Below are positions 19,565 to 28,570 of a stretch of 64,000 nucleotides of DNA, one piece after another. Position 1 is the stretch's first letter. The number at the start of each line of letters is the position of its first letter. Both the position numbers and the translations under genes were made by a program. Below the pieces are notes generated by a model that saw nothing but the letters and a program-made list of their open reading frames with translations, was not told where the DNA came from and made no database searches. The stretch comes from an uncultured Erysipelotrichaceae bacterium (GTDB lineage Bacteria > Bacillota_I > Bacilli_A > RFN20 > CAG-826): NCBI GenBank assembly GCA_947166565.1, contig CAMVEL010000001.1, forward strand, positions 1-64,000, in the 5' to 3' direction.

Positions 19565-21280
19565 GGTTCTGATCACCTTTTTCGTTCTAATCCCGACCCC
19601 TTCGGTGGATAGATGGTTATCGGTCCCATAAAAATAATAGGCGTCAATTATCGATTCCTCGGCGTTAGAAATAAAAGCCATATCGATATTCGCTTTTAAG
19701 TATTCATCGAGCTCGATGGCGCTTTGGATGGAGGAATCATCGCTAATCGATAAATCAGAGCGAGGAGAATAATCGTAGATTAGTTTCACTCCCTTGTTTT
19801 TAAGCACGGAAAAGGCGTTATTGAAGTTATCGATCATCTCCGCGCTGAAATGGGTTTTGTTGAATATGGCGGGGACTACCCCATAGACACGGCGTTCCTC
19901 GTTATTTCTCCGATAGACGATATAATCCCCATAACGGTTATAGGAATGGCTTGCTACGTAATTGCCGTCTTCGTCGTAGTTATAGGCGGTATCGGAATAG
20001 GAAAAGCCAGTGAGCTTCTCACGATAACGCTGATACAAATTGAAGGCGTGGAAGAAATTCTGATACTTGCTGATATCCAGGATGGAGAGGATATCGTAAT
20101 TCCCTTCGATCATCGCGAAGAAACTCTCGTCGAATAAGGGCTTTAAATCGATTTGGTTTTTAAGCGTGTCGAATTCCGGAGTCGCGATGATCACATCGCT
20201 TTCGTTCATAAACGCGTTTATAACCTCAAGTTGGGGATAGCCCTGCGTATAGGCAAATACGCCCATATCGACGACTTCATAATCGGTGAAGGTTTGATCG
20301 ATTAGTTCGCTATCGAAACCAAACCTGACGGATGAACCGCCATATAATACGATTTTCCTTTTGTCCTTTAAACTAAGAAGACGGTCGAATTTTTCTGGAT
20401 AGGCCCCAAAATAATTACGGCTATAGCAAGGGGATTTAACCGCGTTTATCCTAACTTTATCAATTTTGCAATCAAGGAAGGAATCATTGGAGACCAAAGA
20501 AAGATTATCGAAGAACACGAGCTGTTTGATATGACAATTGACGAAGCTTCCGCTTGCGATTATCCCGACCGAGCGTGGGATCACGAGCTCTTCGATTTCC
20601 AAATCGGCGAAGGCGTCTTTCGCGATCGCGGTGGTGGACCTTCCATCGATTTTAGAAGGAAGGACAATCGTTTTTCCCTCCCCGACGTATTTTTTGATGG
20701 TGACGTGGGTATCATCCATTATTTCGTATTCGAAATCGTTCTTTTCGCTTTCTTTTAGATACCTTGCTTTTAATCTCACGGCTTCGTTAACGTCGACCCT
20801 ACTACCTAAGGAAACGATTTCATCCCCTTTTTGCCATCCAGTTAGGCAATATCCTTCTTTATCAAAAGATTCATAATCGTTTGAGGTATTGAGCCTTTCG
20901 TGATTCTTGATCGCGTACTCGCTAAAAAGGATGCCGTCTATCTCATAATCGATTTTGACCGCGTCGACGATATATAGGGTTATGAATGTCGAATAATTGA
21001 CTTGGTGGAAGGTGATCTTATCGTAACGTTTGTTTTCGATGATGTTCTCGCTGATCGTGTAATTCTCATAAGTCGTCGAAGCGATGGCCTTATTTACATC
21101 AAGGGTGATATCGAAGGTGAAATCACTTCCTTTGGGCTGTTCTTTGATTTGATTGGCGACGCTATAATCGCCATCTTCCAAAACGACCTTCACCAATTGC
21201 TCTTTATTGCCGTTATTGCAAGCGCATAGCAAAAAAAGCGATAAAAGCGAGGTTTTTACGATTTTTCCACTATCTCTCAT
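19541..21280 (-). CDS. Lipoprotein with BspA-type LRR region followed by SGNH/DltD-like domain
   Basis: Lipobox LFLLCACNN; FADLEIEELVIPRSVGIIASGSF; KRKIVLYGGSSVRFGFDSELI; C-terminal GTDNHLSTEG. Confidence 0.65.
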   Translation of the reverse strand: MRDSGKIVKTSLLSLFLLCACNNGNKEQLVKVVLEDGDYSVANQIKEQPKGSDFTFDITLDVNKAIASTTYENYTISENIIENKRYDKITFHQVNYSTFITLYIVDAVKIDYEIDGILFSEYAIKNHERLNTSNDYESFDKEGYCLTGWQKGDEIVSLGSRVDVNEAVRLKARYLKESEKNDFEYEIMDDTHVTIKKYVGEGKTIVLPSKIDGRSTTAIAKDAFADLEIEELVIPRSVGIIASGSFVNCHIKQLVFFDNLSLVSNDSFLDCKIDKVRINAVKSPCYSRNYFGAYPEKFDRLLSLKDKRKIVLYGGSSVRFGFDSELIDQTFTDYEVVDMGVFAYTQGYPQLEVINAFMNESDVIIATPEFDTLKNQIDLKPLFDESFFAMIEGNYDILSILDISKYQNFFHAFNLYQRYREKLTGFSYSDTAYNYDEDGNYVASHSYNRYGDYIVYRRNNEERRVYGVVPAIFNKTHFSAEMIDNFNNAFSVLKNKGVKLIYDYSPRSDLSISDDSSIQSAIELDEYLKANIDMAFISNAEESIIDAYYFYGTDNHLSTEGVGIRTKKVIRTLLDGHYI

Positions 21281-21345
21281 AGAAAAAATAAGGGAGATTT
21301 TCATCTCCCTTAAATTATTGATTATTTGATTATTCTAATCAATTG

Positions 21346-21834
21346 TTAGTTTTCTTGCGGTTCTTCCTTCTCCGTTTTTGGCTGGAAGAAGGCACCGACA
21401 ATACTCACGACCGCGGCGACTCCTGCGAAGACGACCGCGACGATGGAAGTGGTGGCGGAAGCAACGTTTTCGGGGGTCGCGACCTCTTTCCTGACGTCAG
21501 CATTGGAGAAGAAGATATAACCCAATCCCTCAATGCGGGTGCCGATCAAGTTGATGGCGGCGAGGATGAGAAGCACCGGAACGATGACCTTGAGGGCAAA
21601 GACCATGATATCGAGGACCTTACCGACAATTCCCTCAACCTTGACGAAGCCACGGGCGATGATGAGTAGATCGAAGACCATGACTAGGATCGCGAAGAGG
21701 ACGACTCCGCTGGCACCTCTGCCTTGGAAGTATCCGACGGCATTGATGTTAACCGCGTAGATGATGATGAAGACGAGAGCGAGAACGAAGGATAGGCAAG
21801 CTACGATGCTGCTGGCATTAAGAAACTTTTTCAT
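21346..21834 (-). CDS. Multi-TM membrane protein, unknown function
   Basis: Four predicted TMs; lies immediately downstream of the GH3 gene on the same strand. Confidence 0.55.
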   Translation of the reverse strand: MKKFLNASSIVACLSFVLALVFIIIYAVNINAVGYFQGRGASGVVLFAILVMVFDLLIIARGFVKVEGIVGKVLDIMVFALKVIVPVLLILAAINLIGTRIEGLGYIFFSNADVRKEVATPENVASATTSIVAVVFAGVAAVVSIVGAFFQPKTEKEEPQEN

Positions 21835-21835
21835 C

Positions 21836-24800
21836 TTATTTAACCTCCTTTTTCCTTGCTGGGACAAATGGTAGGGCCAAAGCGCAAACTCCGCAAAGAG
21901 AAGTTAAGACGATCGCGGTGATCTTGATTGCGTTGATAGCGACTTCCCAACTTGGCATGACGTATTGGGTCTTGACGTTGAAGATGTAGCTGTTGGCGAA
22001 GGTGAAGAGCTGATATTTGAGGTCTTGCCTGGCCTGCTCAACGAAAGCGCTGTCGTTTTTGACCGAATCGACGGAGATGTGCGCCCAGGTCTTATCGTGT
22101 CCGTCGGTCGCGCTGATGGAAGCATCGTTTTGCGCGAAGTCGGCGACTTGGGTGACCGTCGCCATGACCATGGCTTCGGCGATGAAGTAGAATTTGTTGG
22201 TAGCCATATCGGTGGAGACGATGCCGTTGAAGCCCCATTCTCCACGGATGATGTTCTTGAGGACGCCAACGCTATGGCAAGCATTGGTGGAACCGATGCG
22301 GTTGAACGCGATCATGACCGCGAGTCCGCCGCCATCTCTTGGTTCGAGGGCAGCCTGGAAGCAGCGTAAGTCGCCTTCCCTAAGCTTTTGCTCGGTCATG
22401 AATTCGTTAAGACCGGCTCTCTTGTATTCCTGATCGTTGGCACCTAAGTGCTTTGGACCGTTGATGATGCCGTAGTCGGCGCAGCCCCTGAGGATCTTCG
22501 CACCAATTCTATTGGCAAGCATGGCATCCTCGGAGATGTATTCGTAGTTACGGCCGTTATAGGGGGTCCTTCTTTGGGTAAGACCGGTTCCCCAAAGGTC
22601 GTATCTTTCAATCCAGATACCGGAGTTGCCTTCGACTTCGCCCCATTCATAAGCTAGTTCGGGGTTGAAGGAGGTGGCGATTAAGGTTTGGGAATGGATG
22701 TTGAATTTGAACTGGGTGGCATCGGGGTTAGCCTTGCACCAAGTGGAAGAGGCTTTTTCCTCGTTGGAGAAGCGATAGGCGGTGGTGAAGCCGTTGACGC
22801 CTTCGTTTTGGGCGACGACAGGGTTATTGACGTTATCCAAGGTATCGGTTTGGGAACCGCCATGGATAACGGCACCGACAGCCTGATCGATGGTGATCTC
22901 GCTCGCAAGGTCGGCCCAGTATGGGTCATTGATGTTGGAGAGCTGTTCGTAAGTTAGCTGAGCATCGACGCCGAAGCGGAGGTTCTTATCTTGTCCCTCG
23001 GTCGCTGGGGAGTCTTTTTTCAAGGTGTATTGCTGACCTCTGAATTCGCGGATCCATTCATCCTTTTTGGCGGAATCGGCGATCTTGAGTTCAACCTCGT
23101 TATAGTTGACGGGGAAGGTTTCCCAGTTTTGTCTGCTCATGTAGGTGACTTTGCCTGGGAGCCAGTAGTTGAGGTCGGCGTTTTCGACTTGGTTGGTAAC
23201 GCCAACGCCATAGGAGACCGCATAAGTGGCTTTATCCTGGAAGGCGCTATTCCAAACGACGGTCGCACCGGCAGCTTCGCCAATGGTCGGGTTGTAGTTT
23301 TGGGCCTTGAGAACGTTATTGACCGCTTCATGGGCGCCGTTAGCGGCGGTGAAGAAGTAGTCTCCGTCATCTAAGATATAGGTCTTGGCGGATTTCTCGT
23401 CATAAGAGGCCAAATATTTGGTCGGGACGGTGATATCGACTGTTTTGGTGGCACCGGCTTCGACTTCGACTTTGGCGCTATTGAGGAACATGATCGCGGA
23501 TTTCTCGATCAAGTGCTCACGGTCATAGTTGTTATAAGGTTGCTGCACGTAGAGCTGAGCGGTGAACAAGCCGGCTTTGTTGCCGTTATTCTTGATTGCG
23601 ACAGTCGCGGTGACATTGCCTTCGGTGGTCTTATCGACGCTGACCTTGGTGATGTTCTGCTCGTAATCCAAGTAGGAGAGGCCACTACCGAAGGTGTAGA
23701 TGACTTCCTTATCATAGGACCAAGCCAATCCATCGCTTGAACCGACGGCTGAATTGGCTTTGTAGGATGGGTTGACGATTGAGTCATAATACCTTGTTTC
23801 GAAGTATTTATAACCAACGTAGATGCCTTCCGCCTCGACGATATAGGAATCCGAGGAATAGGAATCCTTGGAACCGAACGAGGAATAGACGCCGGTTTCG
23901 ATTGGGGTATCGGGGAATCTAGGATCGTTATAGGTGCTATCCGCTGTGTTAGCCGCGACGATATCCTTATCGGCGAAGATGCCGCTACCGATATTTTGGC
24001 TAGCCGGAAGCGATTTGAGGTTGTTCTTGACGAAGGTATCGGCCAAATGTCCGTTGGCGTTGACTTTTCCGGAGAGGACATCGACGACGCCGGTCAACTG
24101 GTAATCGTTGACGCAGCCGATATAGGCGATGCCATCGACTTCGTGGGATCCACCCTTGGCGATTTCGGCCAATTCAAGGTTGTTACCAGAGTTGATCAAG
24201 ACGACGACTTTGCCGCAGGTTTGCTTAGCTAAGTCGATGATGCTTAATTCGTCTAAGGAAAGCTGAAGGGCGTTTCTTGTGGTGGCATTGCCTAGATAAT
24301 CTCTAGCATCGGCGGTTGGATGATAGGTGTTTCCTTCACCAGCACCACGGGAGATGACGACGAAGGCGGTAGTCGCATCGACGGATTCCGCCCAATTGGC
24401 ATCAACACCGGCGATCGTTCCTAACGCGGAAGCGGGAACTTCTTTGTTTTGGAATCTTCCTTCTCCATCGACCCAGTCGCCCGGGGATTCGGATGGAGCG
24501 TAATCGTAAACGGTGACGATGGTCGTTTGACCCCACTGTGATCTTTCTTCGGTGTGTTTGTTCATCACCTTGTCGTAAACGCCTTTGACGGTTGGATCAA
24601 CCGTGAATCCGGCGTTCTTGAAGGCGGTTTGCAAATCGACGGCGTCGGCATTGCCGGCTTTCAAGTCGCCACTGTTATATGGGAACGTGGCATACGCACC
24701 GATTCCGAATAAGGCGACCTTGGAACTAGCTGCCAAAGGTAACACGCCATTATCGTTCTTCATGACGACCGTGCCCTGCTGTCCTTCTTTGATCGCGACT

Positions 24801-25015
24801 TTCTTCGCTGCATCGATCATTGAATCGATGGTCGTAAATTTCTTGTTGAATTTACCCTCACCGACAACAGGAACATAGCTAGTCGTGCCAAACGCGCTAT
24901 CGACATTCGAACGATAGGCATTAGCAAGACTTCCACCGGCAACGGTGAACGCCACAAGTGAAGCGAAAGTAGCAGTCAAACCCACAGCTAGAGCGTTTAA
25001 ACTTCTCTTTTTCAT
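21836..25015 (-). CDS. GH3 family enzyme with permuted domain order, C-terminal TM
   Basis: GH3_C-like segment first (AIKEGQQGTVVMKNDNGVLPLAASSKVALFG), FnIII-like, then TIM-barrel motifs (NGRNYEYISED, GPKHLGANDQE, GFNGIVSTDMATN). Confidence 0.85.
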   Translation of the reverse strand: MKKRSLNALAVGLTATFASLVAFTVAGGSLANAYRSNVDSAFGTTSYVPVVGEGKFNKKFTTIDSMIDAAKKVAIKEGQQGTVVMKNDNGVLPLAASSKVALFGIGAYATFPYNSGDLKAGNADAVDLQTAFKNAGFTVDPTVKGVYDKVMNKHTEERSQWGQTTIVTVYDYAPSESPGDWVDGEGRFQNKEVPASALGTIAGVDANWAESVDATTAFVVISRGAGEGNTYHPTADARDYLGNATTRNALQLSLDELSIIDLAKQTCGKVVVLINSGNNLELAEIAKGGSHEVDGIAYIGCVNDYQLTGVVDVLSGKVNANGHLADTFVKNNLKSLPASQNIGSGIFADKDIVAANTADSTYNDPRFPDTPIETGVYSSFGSKDSYSSDSYIVEAEGIYVGYKYFETRYYDSIVNPSYKANSAVGSSDGLAWSYDKEVIYTFGSGLSYLDYEQNITKVSVDKTTEGNVTATVAIKNNGNKAGLFTAQLYVQQPYNNYDREHLIEKSAIMFLNSAKVEVEAGATKTVDITVPTKYLASYDEKSAKTYILDDGDYFFTAANGAHEAVNNVLKAQNYNPTIGEAAGATVVWNSAFQDKATYAVSYGVGVTNQVENADLNYWLPGKVTYMSRQNWETFPVNYNEVELKIADSAKKDEWIREFRGQQYTLKKDSPATEGQDKNLRFGVDAQLTYEQLSNINDPYWADLASEITIDQAVGAVIHGGSQTDTLDNVNNPVVAQNEGVNGFTTAYRFSNEEKASSTWCKANPDATQFKFNIHSQTLIATSFNPELAYEWGEVEGNSGIWIERYDLWGTGLTQRRTPYNGRNYEYISEDAMLANRIGAKILRGCADYGIINGPKHLGANDQEYKRAGLNEFMTEQKLREGDLRCFQAALEPRDGGGLAVMIAFNRIGSTNACHSVGVLKNIIRGEWGFNGIVSTDMATNKFYFIAEAMVMATVTQVADFAQNDASISATDGHDKTWAHISVDSVKNDSAFVEQARQDLKYQLFTFANSYIFNVKTQYVMPSWEVAINAIKITAIVLTSLCGVCALALPFVPARKKEVK

Positions 25016-25111
25016 GTGATCCTCCTATGTGTAAGCTAAGTTTTGCTTTTGTTCGGCAATAATATAATGGATTGAAGTTAGATAAATCAATTATGGTTAT
25101 TAATATGGTAA

Positions 25112-25173
25112 ATGAGCATAAAATAGGCAAAATAGACCTAGTAAATGATAGAAATGAGCATAAAAGAGCATCA
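25112..25173. promoter_or_regulatory. Two candidate operators in the divergent GH3/MBOAT intergenic region
   Basis: ATGAGCATAA|AATAGGCAAA at 25112-25131 and ATGAGCATAA|AAGAGCATCA at 25154-25173; same motif as 18727-18756. Confidence 0.5.
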
Positions 25174-25230
25174 TTTCGTTTTTCGCAATCGCGCACAATC
25201 CATGATAAATTTATATAATATTATTGTTTT

Positions 25231-25476
25231 ATGGAACTTCTGGCCTATCCAATCAACCTATCGATTTTGCTTGGCTCACTCCTCTTTTTTATCCTCGCGA
25301 GATTCATAAAAAAGGCATCTTTGCCCTTAGCCTTGCTCGGCATCGTCTGCCTTGTTCTTTTCACCGTTAATTCATTCTTGCTTGGAATCCCGCATTTAGA
25401 AATCATCATCGCCTTAACGATTCTCGCGATCGTCGTCTTGCTGATTCTGCTTATAAGAAGAAGGGAGGAAAAATGA
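25231..25476 (+). CDS. Small membrane protein, unknown function
   Basis: 81 aa, three hydrophobic segments; overlaps the downstream MBOAT start by 4 bp. Confidence 0.55.
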   Translation: MELLAYPINLSILLGSLLFFILARFIKKASLPLALLGIVCLVLFTVNSFLLGIPHLEIIIALTILAIVVLLILLIRRREEK

Positions 25477-26888
25477 GTTTCATATCCATTCCCTTCTTTA
25501 TCTTCCTTCCAGTGACCCTGCTTATTTATTGGCTAGTCCCCAATAAATTCCGTTGGATCGTTTTGCTAATCGCTTCCTATGTCTTTTATGGATTCCTGAA
25601 TTATTGGCTGATCGGCTTAATCCTCCTAACTACTTTGGCAAGTTATTTAGGGGCGAGGGGCATCGAGAAATTCGCGAAATGGAAAAAATTGTTCCTCATC
25701 CTTACCTTAATCGTCTGCCTTGGATCGTTATTCGTCTTCAAATACCTCGATTTCACCTTATCGAGTTTTGGGAAGTTGTTCTCGATGTGGGGATTGAACG
25801 TTTCGCTGCAACCGTTAAACCTAATCCTCCCCGTAGGTATCTCCTTTTATACCTTCCAAACTATCGGTTATGTCGTCGATGTCTATAAAGGAAAGATCGA
25901 AGCCGAACGCCATATCGGCTATTACGCCTTATTCGTTTCCTTCTTTCCCCAACTCGTCGCCGGCCCGATCGAACCCGCGGCAAAGCTTCTTCCCGAACTA
26001 AGAAAAGAACATCATCTTGATTTCGATGGCTTCGGCGAAGGACTCAAATATGTGGTGTCCGGTTTCATCAAGAAGGTCTTGATCGCGGATTTCCTGTCCC
26101 AATACGTCAATTTCATATATGGCGATTTGGCAATTCGAGGAGGAGCGGAGATAATCCTCGCGACCTTCGTCTTCGGCATCGTCATCTATTGCGATTTCTC
26201 CGGATATAGTGAAATCGCCGTAGGTCTAGCGAAATGGATGGGCATTGACCTAAGCAAGAACTTCGACCGTCCTTATCTATCTTCTTCCTTCAAGGAATTC
26301 TGGAGGAGATGGCATATTTCCTTGAATCGCTTCTTCGCGGAATACATCTATATTCCTTTAGGAGGATCGAAAAAAGGCAGAGTCCGAAAATACCTAGCCA
26401 TTTTCCTTGTCTTCCTCCTTAGCGGGTTATGGCATGGGGCAAGTTTGCATTTCGTGATTTGGGGAGTGGTGAGCGGGCTTTTCCTCATCATCGAGGATTT
26501 GTTATCGACCCCATTAGGAAAAATAAAGATCAACGTAACCGCGAAACGCATCTTAGGTATTGTCATCATTTATATCGTGATCAACCTTTGCTGGATTTTC
26601 TTCCGCGTCCAGTCGATTGAGGAAATCGGATTGGTGTTCCAAAAGATATTCACGGGGTTCGCCTCTAGTTTCTCCACAACCTTCTTTGTTACCACGAACA
26701 TCATCATGATCTTGCTCGTCCTAGCGGTTCTTCCACTTACCTATTATTTGCCCGAAATCAAAAAAGAGGGGACCCATGTATACGTAAACGTTGCTTTATA
26801 CACGCTTTTGATCCTCATTGTTTCCGTTGCCTATATCAATAATTTAATGGAGGTAGGAGAAAGTAGCTTTATCTACTTCCAATTCTGA
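25473..26888 (+). CDS. MBOAT-family membrane O-acyltransferase (AlgI/DltB-like)
   Basis: LPVGISFYTFQTIGYVVDVYKG, FKEFWRRWHISLNRFFAEYIYIPLGGSKKG, FLLSGLWHGASLHFVIWG. Confidence 0.93.
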   Translation: MSFISIPFFIFLPVTLLIYWLVPNKFRWIVLLIASYVFYGFLNYWLIGLILLTTLASYLGARGIEKFAKWKKLFLILTLIVCLGSLFVFKYLDFTLSSFGKLFSMWGLNVSLQPLNLILPVGISFYTFQTIGYVVDVYKGKIEAERHIGYYALFVSFFPQLVAGPIEPAAKLLPELRKEHHLDFDGFGEGLKYVVSGFIKKVLIADFLSQYVNFIYGDLAIRGGAEIILATFVFGIVIYCDFSGYSEIAVGLAKWMGIDLSKNFDRPYLSSSFKEFWRRWHISLNRFFAEYIYIPLGGSKKGRVRKYLAIFLVFLLSGLWHGASLHFVIWGVVSGLFLIIEDLLSTPLGKIKINVTAKRILGIVIIYIVINLCWIFFRVQSIEEIGLVFQKIFTGFASSFSTTFFVTTNIIMILLVLAVLPLTYYLPEIKKEGTHVYVNVALYTLLILIVSVAYINNLMEVGESSFIYFQF

Positions 26889-26890
26889 TT

Positions 26891-28294
26891 ATGAAAAAGG
26901 GACTGCTGATACTAGGAATCGTTTCGTTAGTCGCTCTAGTTAGCGTTCCTTTAACGATGAATGTCCTTTATTTCTCCCTTCCTGATGTCTATTTGCATAC
27001 CTTCTATGGTGGAATGAAAAACAAAATCGACCGTCTGTATCAAACAAGCGGAAAGAAGATCGTCATTATCGGCGGCTCCAGCGTGCCTTTCTCCCTCGAT
27101 TCATCTTTGATTAAGGAATGCCTTGATGGATATGAGGTGGTGGATTTTGGGCTTTACGCCGCTTTAGGCACCAACGCGATGCTCGATTTAGCAAAAGACG
27201 GCATAAAGGGTGGCGATATCGTCATCGTTTCCCCAGAAATCTCCAAGCAAACCCTTTCGATGTACTTTAACCCGTTAGAGATGAGCAAAGCCCTCGAACG
27301 GAACAAGGACATGTTTTTCAAGCTTAATGGCAAGATGCGGGAAGGGATGATCGCGGCCATCCCCTCGTTTAACGCTGAAAAGATCTCCTATCTGAGCAAG
27401 GGCGATATCCCAAGGCCGAAAGATATCTACGCCTCTTCCTCCTTTAACGAATACGGGGATATCAAAGTTACCCGAGAAGGCAACATCATGTTTGGAGGAA
27501 TCGATAAGAACAACCCGATCTCCATCGATAAAACCATCATCGAAGACGAATTCATCAAGGAGCTCAATAATTTCGCGAAAACCGTGAAGGACAAACGCGG
27601 AGAATGCTATTTCCGATTCTCCCCAATGAACGCTTCCTCAATCTCTTACAAAGACGATTTAAGGACCTTTTACGATTATCTTGACGAGAAGATTTCCTTT
27701 GGAATCCTCGGCGATCCCTATAAGGCCGTCATGGAAAAGGAATGGTTCTATGATACGAATTTCCATCTTAATTCCCCTGGGGCCAAGATGTGGACCAAGA
27801 ATTTGATTAATGATATCAAGGTCACCCTCAACATAACCTCCCCAACCCCCATTAAAGATGAGGAAAAACCTCCTTTAAGTAGCCCAGATGATAGCAAAGA
27901 CGGGGATAATTCCTTCCTAGATTGCTTCGAATATGAAGAGAAGGAAAACGAAGTGGTCCTCACCAAATTAATCAAGGAAAGCGAGGATATCATCGTTCCT
28001 TACAAATATAACGGGAAAATCATCACGAGTTTCAACGATGACGTTTTCCAAGGTAAAAAAGGCATCAAGGAAATCACCATCCAGGATAACATCCGTCTCC
28101 TTTACGATTATTCCTTCTCCGGTAGCGGGGTCAACAAAATCGTCATTTCGAACGACCGTCCCAATTCAATCGGGGTCGGCGACCATCTTTTAAATGGGGC
28201 GAACGCCTATATTTATGTCGATAAGGATAATCTCAATACCTATAAAACGAGTTATAACTGGGCCAAATACGCCCCATACATCCGAGCAAAATAG
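26891..28294 (+). CDS. Membrane-anchored SGNH/DltD-like protein with C-terminal BspA-type LRR
   Basis: N-terminal TM; KKIVIIGGSSVPFSLDSSLI; YDTNFHLNSPGA; C-terminal VFQGKKGIKEITIQDNIRLLYDYSFSG. Confidence 0.7.
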   Translation: MKKGLLILGIVSLVALVSVPLTMNVLYFSLPDVYLHTFYGGMKNKIDRLYQTSGKKIVIIGGSSVPFSLDSSLIKECLDGYEVVDFGLYAALGTNAMLDLAKDGIKGGDIVIVSPEISKQTLSMYFNPLEMSKALERNKDMFFKLNGKMREGMIAAIPSFNAEKISYLSKGDIPRPKDIYASSSFNEYGDIKVTREGNIMFGGIDKNNPISIDKTIIEDEFIKELNNFAKTVKDKRGECYFRFSPMNASSISYKDDLRTFYDYLDEKISFGILGDPYKAVMEKEWFYDTNFHLNSPGAKMWTKNLINDIKVTLNITSPTPIKDEEKPPLSSPDDSKDGDNSFLDCFEYEEKENEVVLTKLIKESEDIIVPYKYNGKIITSFNDDVFQGKKGIKEITIQDNIRLLYDYSFSGSGVNKIVISNDRPNSIGVGDHLLNGANAYIYVDKDNLNTYKTSYNWAKYAPYIRAK

Positions 28295-28570
28295 GCTTTT
28301 ATTCGCCTGTAAGAGACCATCACAGGACTTATCATTTTCCATTCATGGGCATGGAGATGAATAAGCAAGGAAATTCATTTAAATGAAAACGAAAAACAAC
28401 CGATTACATCTTCATTAGCGAATAAAAGGCTAATCATTATCCCCCCAAAAACATTAAAATCGTCATATCGTTAAACAGTTTGTGCAATAATAATTGCAGG
28501 AAGTGAAAGATAATTTGTATTACGCCCTGGCGAAACTATAATTTATCCATTCTGAAAAAGGAGAAACATT

